Source: Caulobacter sp. Root343
GTDB lineage: Bacteria; Pseudomonadota; Alphaproteobacteria; Caulobacterales; Caulobacteraceae
Reading direction: 5' to 3'
Assembly: GCF_001425745.1 (NCBI RefSeq)
Contig: NZ_LMDF01000002.1
Location: 200,481-264,480 of the forward strand
Length of the DNA stretch: 64,000 bases
Part shown: positions 54,813-64,000 of the stretch, one piece after another
How positions within the stretch are numbered: position 1 is the stretch's first letter
How the letters are laid out: each line of letters begins with the position of its first letter
Made by a program: the position numbers and the translations under genes
The notes under the pieces: model-generated
The model's database searches: none
What the model saw: the letters and a program-made list of their open reading frames with translations, nothing else
Told to the model about the DNA's origin: nothing

Positions 54813-55214
54813 ATGGCTTCGATCCACAAGGACATCCTGATCAACGCCGCGCCCGAGGCGGTGTGGGACGCCGTCCGCGACGTCGGCAAGATCCACGAGC
54901 GCCTGTGCCCGGGCTTCGTGGTCGATACAAAGCTGGTCGACGACGGTGCGGCTCGCATGGTGACCTTCGGCAACGGCATGGTGGTCAAGGAGGTGATCGT
55001 CGACAGCGACGACGCGCGCCGGCGCCTGGTCTGGACGGCTCAGAGCGAGCGGCTCACGCACCACAACGGCGTCATGCAGGTCGAGGACGCCGGCGAAGGG
55101 CGAACGCGAGCGGCATGGACCGCCGACGTCCTGCCGCACGCGGCGGCGCAGACCGTGGGGCCGATGATGGAGATGGGCCTGGCGGCGATGAAGACGCGGC
55201 TGGAGGAACAATAG
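54813..55214 (+). CDS. SRPBCC-family (polyketide cyclase/START-like) protein
   Basis: A 133-residue soluble protein with the helix-grip fold pattern of the SRPBCC superfamily: SIHKDILINAAPEAVWDAVRD at the N-terminus, GNGMVVKEVIVDSDDARRRL in the sheet, and a long C-terminal helix (GPMMEMGLAAMKTRLEEQ). The family binds hydrophobic ligands; the ligand is unknown. ATG 54813 follows CGGAGGCCG. It is divergent from the hydrolase-HIT gene. Confidence 0.82.
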   Translation: MASIHKDILINAAPEAVWDAVRDVGKIHERLCPGFVVDTKLVDDGAARMVTFGNGMVVKEVIVDSDDARRRLVWTAQSERLTHHNGVMQVEDAGEGRTRAAWTADVLPHAAAQTVGPMMEMGLAAMKTRLEEQ

Positions 55215-55225
55215 TCCTCCTAAAA

Positions 55226-55357
55226 CCCGACCTCCCCGGCGAAAGCCGGGGTCCAGATTCATCCTGAGCGGTTTGGATCATGCGCCCGCGGTCTCGGGTG
55301 AAGCCGCGAGCGCTCGTGGGTTCGATCTGGGCCCCGGCTTTCGCCGGGGAGATCGGG
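55226..55357. repeat. Palindromic repeat, family D
   Basis: About 132 bp framed by CCCGACCTCCCCGGCGAAAG and CTTTCGCCGGGGAGATCGGG, with CCCGG/CCGGG-type internal arms. One copy in this window. It lies between the SRPBCC gene and the rplJ promoter. Confidence 0.8.
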
Positions 55358-55407
55358 GAAAGGGAGCACGATTGGATTCAACCAAGTCGTGCGCCATCAA
55401 CATGGTG

Positions 55408-55435
55408 TTGAAATCCCCCCGAACTTCGTCTATAC
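55408..55435 (+). promoter_or_regulatory. Candidate housekeeping promoter for rplJ-rplL
   Basis: TTGAAA (55408-55413), 16-nt spacer, CTATAC (55430-55435). From CTATAC on, 14 of 15 bases match the rplK promoter region at 50053, suggesting common control of both ribosomal operons. Confidence 0.65.
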
Positions 55436-55442
55436 GCCGCGC

Positions 55443-55719
55443 CTTCTCCGTTGGACTCCGGTCCGGCGGCGATCCTGTTTGAGAACTACGGGGCGTGGGG
55501 TCACCAACGCCGTAATCGAGGAAGAGCCCTTCCTCGCCGTCGGGAGACAGGGATAGAGACGCCGACGCTCTCCTGCCCATGGACTTCTGTCCGGGACAGA
55601 CACGCGGCCGACTTTCCTTGGAACAGGCTGATGCAGCTCGCTTGCGGGAGCGATCCCGCGTGTGAACCGCATTTGGCTGCCGGAATGGTCCGGCCGCTGT
55701 AATTGAGTAGGAGACCGCA
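55443..55719 (+). promoter_or_regulatory. Long rplJ (L10) leader
   Basis: About 277 nt of untranslated leader between the candidate promoter and rplJ, the place where the L10-L12 complex binds to repress its own operon in other bacteria. It includes the perfect dyad TCTGTCC-G-GGACAGA (55586-55600). The L10-binding fold itself was not worked out by eye. No gene is seen between 55215 and 55719. Confidence 0.5.
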
Positions 55720-56238
55720 ATGGACCGCGCTCAAAAGCAGGAGTCGATTGAATCGCTGAAAAGCGTGTTCACCGACGCCGGCGCTGTCGTCGTGACCCAC
55801 TATATGGGTCTGACCGTTGCGGAAATGACCGACCTTCGTCTTCGCCTCCGCAAGGAAGGCGCCGCGATCAAGGTTGTGAAGAACACCCTGGCCCTCAAGG
55901 CTCTGGACGGCAAACTTGGTGATACGGGCTCCGCCCTGTTCACCGGTCCTGTCGCCATCGCCTACGGCCCGGACGCCGTCTCGGCCGCGAAGATCGCGGT
56001 GCAGTACGCCAAAGAAAACGACAAGCTCAAGATTGTCGGTGGCGTTCTGGACCAGACCAACGTGCTCGACGAAGCCGGCGTGCGTGCTCTGGCGACCCTG
56101 CCGTCGCTGGACGAACTGCGTGGCAAGCTTATCGGCCTCATCCAGGCTCCGGCGACCAAGATCGCTGGCGTCCTGCAGGCCCCGGCTGCCCAGCTGGCTC
56201 GCGTTTTCAACGCCTACGCGACGAAAGACGCCGCGTAA
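55720..56238 (+). CDS. rplJ: 50S ribosomal protein L10
   Basis: A 172-residue L10, the base of the stalk that carries L7/L12 dimers. Family segments: QESIESLKSVFTDAGAVVVT, LRLRKEGAAIKVVKNTLALK, LFTGPVAIAYG and the L12-binding C-terminal helix (LIQAPATKIAGVLQAPAAQL and LARVFNAYA). Its ribosome binding site is AGGAGACCGCA. It sits 44 bp before rplL. The rplKA pair lies 4.4 kb upstream with unrelated genes between. Confidence 0.98.
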   Translation: MDRAQKQESIESLKSVFTDAGAVVVTHYMGLTVAEMTDLRLRLRKEGAAIKVVKNTLALKALDGKLGDTGSALFTGPVAIAYGPDAVSAAKIAVQYAKENDKLKIVGGVLDQTNVLDEAGVRALATLPSLDELRGKLIGLIQAPATKIAGVLQAPAAQLARVFNAYATKDAA

Positions 56239-56282
56239 CGGTCATCCCCGCATCTATCCCAATCTCTCTAAGGAACTGACAC

Positions 56283-56663
56283 ATGTCCAAGCTCGATAAG
56301 CTGGTTGAAGAACTGTCCACCCTGTCGGTGCTCGAAGCCGCCGAACTCTCGAAGCTGCTGGAAGAAAAGTGGGGCGTCTCGGCCGCCGCTCCGGTCGCCG
56401 TCGCCGCCGCTGGCGGCGCTGCTGCTCCGGTTGAAGCCGCTGAAGAGCAAACCGAATTCACCGTCGTCCTGACGGACGGTGGCGACAAGAAGATCAACGT
56501 GATCAAGGAAGTCCGCGGCGTCCGTCCGGACCTCGGCCTGAAGGAAGCCAAGGACCTGGTCGAAGGCGCTCCGCAGAACGTCGTCGAAAACGTCTCGAAG
56601 CAACAAGCCGACGAAGTCGCCAAGAAGCTGACCGAAGCCGGCGCCAAGGTCACCATTAAGTAA
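56283..56663 (+). CDS. rplL: 50S ribosomal protein L7/L12
   Basis: A 126-residue stalk protein that recruits elongation factors. N-terminal dimer part: [20 protein letters not shown]; an Ala-rich hinge ([20 protein letters not shown]); C-terminal domain: [40 protein letters not shown] and [13 protein letters not shown]. All conserved. It is followed by a strong terminator. rpoB, normally next, starts 3.7 kb downstream. Confidence 0.98.
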   Translation: MSKLDKLVEELSTLSVLEAAELSKLLEEKWGVSAAAPVAVAAAGGAAAPVEAAEEQTEFTVVLTDGGDKKINVIKEVRGVRPDLGLKEAKDLVEGAPQNVVENVSKQQADEVAKKLTEAGAKVTIK

Positions 56664-56710
56664 TCCGCTCCCCACGTTCGTGGGGACTGGGTTCCTTTTT
56701 GGAACTGCCG

Positions 56711-56746
56711 AACGGGCCCGGGGGAAACCTCCGGGCCCGTTTTCTT
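56711..56746 (+). terminator. Terminator after rplL
   Basis: An 11-bp stem, AACGGGCCCGG (56711-56721) with CCGGGCCCGTT (56731-56741), then a TTTTC tail. It ends the rplJ-rplL unit well before rpoB, so rpoB needs its own promoter. Confidence 0.85.
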
Positions 56747-56853
56747 TGGGCGGTTCGCCTGGCGTAAGAACCCGCTCCCCCAGGAGATGAGCCCTGGTTG
56801 CGGCCCCTCCGGCCGGTCGCGTAGAGGTCGTGGCGGGGCTGGGGGTCGCGTGA

Positions 56854-57771
56854 ATGTCGACACGGTATTGGAGCTACGCCGGGCCGCATGGCCAGGCCGG
56901 ACCGGTGTCGACCGAGGAGCTGGCCCTTCTGCTGCGCGAGCGAATGATCGGCGGCGACACCGTGGTCAGCCCGATCGAGGGCGTGAGCTGGGCGCCGCTG
57001 GCGCACTGGCTGCCCGAACTGGTTCCGTTCGCGACCTGGTCTTCGACCCCGCTTCCGGCGCCGCAGCGTCCGCCGTCCGCGCCGCCACCGGCCCTACCGG
57101 CGCCGGCGCCCTGGGACCCGCCGGTCCAGTCCGCGCCCCGTCCGTTCATCGAGGCGGCGCCGCCCTTCGCCCTGCCTCATGCGCCCCTCCCGCTCGCGAC
57201 CAAAGGCGCCTGGATCGATCGCAAGCCGCATCCCTGGCGCCGCTATTGGGCGCGGATGCTGGACCTCGCGGTGATGGGCTCGGTGATGGGTCTCATGCTC
57301 GGTGTGGTCGGCGCCGTCGTCGCGCCCGAGGAAACGAACCGCTTCTCGGCGTTTCTGACCTCCGGCCCGGTGGGCAAGGTCGCCGACCTGATGTTGACCC
57401 TGCTGCTGGTCATTCCCGGCAACGCCCTGCTGCTGGGTTTGACCGGTGGAACGCCGGGCAAGTGGCTGTTCGGGATCAAGATCGTGCGGCCCGACGGCCG
57501 ACCGATCGGGGTCATGGCCGCCCTCTGGCGCGAGATCCGGGTGTGGTTCCAAGGCCTGGCCATGGGTATTCCCCTCGTCACGCTGTTCACCTTGTTCGCC
57601 GGCTTCTCGTGGCTCAACGACGACGGCCATGCGCCCTGGGACAAGCCACGGCGACGCGTGGCCCTGCATCGGCCGACCGGCGCCTGGCAGATCCTGTTGA
57701 TGCTGATCGGGCTGGTCCTGCTGATCGCCCTTCGCGTCTGGCTGGCGATGCCGAGCAAACCCGGCGCTTGA
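56854..57771 (+). CDS. GYF_2-RDD membrane protein
   Basis: A 305-residue protein. The N-terminal ~55 residues form a GYF_2-like domain (RYWSYAGPHGQAGPVSTEEL ... VSWAPLAHW). A Pro-rich linker (about 65-110) follows. The rest is an RDD domain with two to four transmembrane helices: WRRYWARMLDLAVMGSVMGL carries the Arg and Asp, and GLTGGTPGKWLFGIKIVRPD is the family's K-x-x-G--K motif. RDD proteins may move small ions or solutes; GYF domains bind Pro-rich peptides. ATG 56854 fits the domain start. It is inserted in the region between rplL and rpoB. Confidence 0.85.
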   Translation: MSTRYWSYAGPHGQAGPVSTEELALLLRERMIGGDTVVSPIEGVSWAPLAHWLPELVPFATWSSTPLPAPQRPPSAPPPALPAPAPWDPPVQSAPRPFIEAAPPFALPHAPLPLATKGAWIDRKPHPWRRYWARMLDLAVMGSVMGLMLGVVGAVVAPEETNRFSAFLTSGPVGKVADLMLTLLLVIPGNALLLGLTGGTPGKWLFGIKIVRPDGRPIGVMAALWREIRVWFQGLAMGIPLVTLFTLFAGFSWLNDDGHAPWDKPRRRVALHRPTGAWQILLMLIGLVLLIALRVWLAMPSKPGA

Positions 57772-57824
57772 ACCCGACCGCCGAGGCTTCCTAAGCTGGC
57801 GCCTTGTCCAAAGGGGCCGTGACC

Positions 57825-58856
57825 ATGACTTCGCAACCCTCGCGCCGCGACCTGATCGCCGTCGCCGCGACCCTGGCCGCCGGCCCCGCCTTCGCCGCCG
57901 ATGGCCTGGGCGGCCTTCGCATCCCCGCCTCGGCCGCCGACAGCGAGCTGCGCGGCCTGTCGCCGACCGGCGGCAAGACCTATTGGGCGTCGGGCTCCAA
58001 GGGCTGGCTGGTTCGCGGACACGACGAGCGGCAGGAGCCGATGCGGATCATCGGCGCCGAGGCGCTGGACTTCCGGGGCCTGCACGCCTTCGACGACGAT
58101 CATGTGCTGGCCATGAGCGCGGGTCCCGGCGAGGCCTCGCAGCTGTGGCGCACCAAGGACGGCGGCAAGACCTGGAAGCGCCTGGCGGCCAACCACGACC
58201 CGGCCGGCTTCTGGGACTCGATCGCCTTCGTCGATGGCAAGCGCGGCTATATCCTGGGAGACCCGACCCAGGGCCGGTTCACGGTGCTCTACACGGATGA
58301 CGGCGGCGAGACCTGGGCGCGGCTGCCGGATCGGGGCGTGCCGCTGGCCGTGGCGGGGGAGGGCGCCTTCGCGGCCAGCAACGGCTGCGTCGCCCTGGGC
58401 CGTCGCGCCGAGGTGGCGTTCTGCACCGGCGGCGGCGGGCGGGCGCGGGTCTATGTGTCGCGCGGCGGCGGCGGGATCTTCGTGCCGACGGACACGCCGA
58501 TCGCCGGCGACGCCCCCTCGCGCGGCGCCTTCGCCGTGGCGTACGGCAAGCACGGTGAGCTGTGGGTCTGCGGCGGCGACTATAAGAACCCCAAGGCCGA
58601 GGGCGTGACCTTGGCGCGGCTGGATCCTGGCCGGGTGACCTTCGAGCCGGTGGCCGCGCCGCCCGGCTACCTGTCCAGCATCTCGGTCTCGGGATCGACG
58701 GTGATGGCCACGGGGCTGGCCGGCACGATCGTCAGCCGCGACGGCGGCCCGTTCCAGCGGGTCTCGGCCGCGCCGTTCAACACCGTCCGCCTGACGGGCC
58801 CGCGCAAGGCCGTACTAGCGGGGCCTAGGGGTTCGATTGGTCTGTGGTCCGTCTAG
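57825..58856 (+). CDS. Exported BNR-repeat (Ycf48/sialidase-like propeller) protein
   Basis: A 343-residue exported protein. Twin-arginine-like signal SQPSRRDLIAVAATLAAGPA with cleavage near AFA-AD. Several Asp-box/BNR motifs of the S-x-D-x-G-x-T-W type occur: RTKDGGKTWKRL, YTDDGGETWARL and a weaker SRDGGPFQRVS. These indicate a beta-propeller of the Ycf48/sialidase-like superfamily, not a proven sialidase. ATG 57825 was chosen because it starts the signal; TTG 57804 is upstream in frame. Its end overlaps the convergent transglutaminase gene by 32 bp. Confidence 0.8.
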   Translation: MTSQPSRRDLIAVAATLAAGPAFAADGLGGLRIPASAADSELRGLSPTGGKTYWASGSKGWLVRGHDERQEPMRIIGAEALDFRGLHAFDDDHVLAMSAGPGEASQLWRTKDGGKTWKRLAANHDPAGFWDSIAFVDGKRGYILGDPTQGRFTVLYTDDGGETWARLPDRGVPLAVAGEGAFAASNGCVALGRRAEVAFCTGGGGRARVYVSRGGGGIFVPTDTPIAGDAPSRGAFAVAYGKHGELWVCGGDYKNPKAEGVTLARLDPGRVTFEPVAAPPGYLSSISVSGSTVMATGLAGTIVSRDGGPFQRVSAAPFNTVRLTGPRKAVLAGPRGSIGLWSV

Positions 58857-59664
58857 GCGCGGCCGCCCCGGCCAAGGGCTCGTCGAGCCGCCGGACCTCG
58901 ATGTGCTTCTCCTCGAAATCGGCCTCGCCGAAGAAGCTGGCGAACGGTACGTCGGCGGCGTCGCGGCCAAAGGCGATCGGGATCAGACCCGACAGCGGCG
59001 CCAGGCGCGTGGCGTCGAAGGTGCGCCAGCGCCCGTCCAGATAGACCTGGAACACCGCGTGGAAGTCCGGCGGGTCCAGCCGCCACGCGTAGCAGGAGAC
59101 GAACCGGGCCGGCAGGTCCAGCGCGCGGCACAGGGCGACGCCCAGATGGGCGTAGTCACGGCAGACGCCGCGCCGTTCGACCAGGGTGTCGATGGCCCAG
59201 GTCGTCCCGGTCGTGGCGCCGGCTTCATAGGTGACGTGGCCGCTGATCCAGTCGGCGATCGCCTGGGCCTGGGCCAGGCCCGAGGTCAGGGCGCCGAACG
59301 AATCGGTGGCGAACGCCGCCAGCTTGTCCGACGGACAATAGCGGCTGGGGTTCAGATAGGGCAGCACGTCGAGCGGCAGGGCGTTGACGCTGGCCGCGTT
59401 CAGGCCGGACTGGTGATCGACCTGGGACAGGCTCAGCACGGTCGCCGCGTAGCCCAGCTCCAGCCGGCCAGGCTGGGCCAGGAAGCGCACGAAGCGATTG
59501 CCGGCGAAGCGATCGACGAAGAACTCCGCCTCCAGTCCCGGCGGCAGGGTGATCGTCTCGTCGAGCACCGACTGCTCGGCGCCGTCGGCGGCCTGTATGG
59601 CCAGGACGAAGCTGGTGGGGGTGCGGACCTCGTAGCGAAGCCGGCAGTCGATCGTGAAGCGCAC
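58825..59664 (-). CDS. Transglutaminase-like cysteine protease-fold protein
   Basis: A 279-residue protein. The N-terminal ~150 residues form the beta-sandwich found before many transglutaminase-like domains (RFTIDCRLRYEVRTPTSFVL). The catalytic triad region is complete: Cys in LVERRGVCRDYAHLGVALCR, His in LDPPDFHAVFQVYLDGRW, and Asp in WRTFDATR. Family members are hydrolases or cross-linkers of uncertain substrate, often near peptide-ligase genes, which are absent here. The start is GTG 59664. There is no signal peptide. The stop lies inside the 3' end of the convergent BNR gene. Confidence 0.88.
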   Translation of the reverse strand: MRFTIDCRLRYEVRTPTSFVLAIQAADGAEQSVLDETITLPPGLEAEFFVDRFAGNRFVRFLAQPGRLELGYAATVLSLSQVDHQSGLNAASVNALPLDVLPYLNPSRYCPSDKLAAFATDSFGALTSGLAQAQAIADWISGHVTYEAGATTGTTWAIDTLVERRGVCRDYAHLGVALCRALDLPARFVSCYAWRLDPPDFHAVFQVYLDGRWRTFDATRLAPLSGLIPIAFGRDAADVPFASFFGEADFEEKHIEVRRLDEPLAGAAAPRRTTDQSNP

Positions 59665-59813
59665 GGCAAAGCTCCGCGTCCCCGACGCCCTGGCGGCGGC
59701 GCGGTCCGGCCCGCATAAGGCACGGCGCGGGAAAGGGTTCCCGGGAACGACCCGGACCGTCGCGCGCTAAGCTCCAGCCCGCAAGGCCGCTCAACAAGGC
59801 AAGGGACCCGCCC

Positions 59814-59975
59814 ATGCTGAAAATCGCCGCCGTCCTGCTTGTCCTGATGATCCTGTTCGGCGTGCTCGGCTTCGTCGTGAACGTCGCCGGCGCGATCACC
59901 AAGGCCGCCTTCTTCGTCTGCCTGATCGCCCTGGGCGTGTCGCTGGTGATGAAGCTGGTGCGGAAGGCCGATTAA
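59814..59975 (+). CDS. 53-residue membrane protein
   Basis: A short gene of 53 codons, MLKIAAVLLVLMILFGVLGF ... MKLVRKAD, with two hydrophobic segments (residues 4-24 and 31-47) and a basic C-terminus. AAGGGA lies 9-10 nt upstream of the ATG. Codon use (GTC, CTG, GCC and ATC throughout) is like the neighbours. No family is recognised. It runs on the opposite strand to the transglutaminase gene and is followed at once by a family A repeat. Confidence 0.7.
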   Translation: MLKIAAVLLVLMILFGVLGFVVNVAGAITKAAFFVCLIALGVSLVMKLVRKAD

Positions 59976-59978
59976 TCC

Positions 59979-60078
59979 TGTCATCCCGGACAAGCGCGCA
60001 ACGCGCCGAGCCGGGACCGCCGCAAGCTCCGAGCCTGTCGCGGTCCCGGGTCTTCGCCGTGCTTCGCCCGGGATGACA
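59979..60078. repeat. Palindromic repeat, family A copy 4
   Basis: 100 bp bounded by TGTCATCCCGG and CCGGGATGACA (arm here CCCGGGATGACA), 3 bp after the 53-residue gene and upstream of the rpoB leader. Confidence 0.9.
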
Positions 60079-60374
60079 GTTTTCGCGGTATTTACCCTCT
60101 CTTACGAATTCCCCTTTCCTTCCGCGCGGGGTTCCCCTATATCCCCGCGTTCACGAAGACATTCGGCGGAGTGCCTGCGCACGTCCGTATACGCCCCGAG
60201 GCGCGATCAGCCGCCCTCCGATCCGCGCGAAGGGGCGCCCGTCAGGCTTCCGGTCCCGGTCGCCTAACAGGGGAATTCCAGCGTCCGCGGCTCTCCAATT
60301 GGGGGAGCAGCGAGGGTGGACGCTAAGGACAACCGAATTCACGCGCGGACTCTATCCGCGCCCAGGGAAAAAAC
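60079..60374 (+). promoter_or_regulatory. rpoB leader with candidate promoter
   Basis: About 296 nt without a gene before rpoB. Two possible -10 elements are visible: CTATAT in CCCCTATATC (60137-60142), close to the GCTANAWC pattern, and TATAC in GTATACGCC (60187-60195), which resembles the rplJ start region. Neither has a good -35. Ribosome binding site AGGGAAAAAAC precedes the ATG. No riboswitch was recognised. Confidence 0.45.

Positions 60375-64000
<3,626 letters not shown>

Overview
The window is high-GC DNA with dense, short-gapped genes. Its gene families and control sites fit an alphaproteobacterium of the Caulobacter lineage: TonB receptors, a tol-pal/ruvCAB/ftsH block, an ECF41 sigma factor, GTTC-N7-GTTC SOS boxes and an imuA-imuB-dnaE2 cassette. 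The species call is an inference from gene content, since no database search was possible. The first 13 bases match the 3' end of a standard Illumina adapter, so base 1 is probably the raw end of a contig. Layout: 1-5 kb holds the end of a TonB-dependent receptor, a bacterioferritin/bacterioferritin-associated ferredoxin pair with iron-type control sites, thiE, and a three-gene ECF41 operon with a matching promoter. 5-12.6 kb is metabolic and envelope housekeeping: an inositol-monophosphatase-like protein, a glycerophosphodiesterase, two peptidase-like proteins, MgtC and a nucleoside hydrolase. 12.7-23.8 kb is a long co-directional block, ruvC-ruvA-ruvB-ybgC-tolQ-tolR-tolA-tolB-pal-cpoB-tilS-ftsH. 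It combines Holliday-junction processing, the outer-membrane constriction machine and membrane proteolysis. 24-32.3 kb carries two hybrid histidine kinases, a single-domain receiver, folP, thiD, a nucleotidyltransferase-like protein and a PhzF-like isomerase. 32.4-36.9 kb holds two small unknown genes and the serine pathway genes serC and serA. 36.9-46 kb holds a 1067-residue single-chain biotin carboxylase/carboxyltransferase and, divergently, the SOS mutagenesis cassette imuA-imuB-dnaE2. 46-50 kb is accessory: a GH43 glycosidase and two poorly known proteins. 50-64 kb is the ribosomal/RNA polymerase region (rplK-rplA, rplJ-rplL, rpoB). Its canonical order is interrupted by vapBC, a flavoprotein, an alpha/beta hydrolase-HIT fusion, an RDD protein, a BNR protein and a transglutaminase. 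Small palindromic repeats run through the window. Family A has four copies of exactly 100 bp, family B about 128 bp, and family C consists of CTCCCCC/GGGGGAG elements. One family C copy lies in frame inside imuB and adds 36 residues. Two others supply the Shine-Dalgarno sequences of ruvB and dnaE2. No tRNA, rRNA, CRISPR array, integrase or insertion sequence was recognised. The most interesting leads are the repeat-coded segment in ImuB, the hydrolase-HIT fusion, the tandem 26-bp elements between bfr and bfd, the ECF41 operon with its promoter, and the hairpins covering ribosome binding sites at 32.85 kb and in the serC leader.
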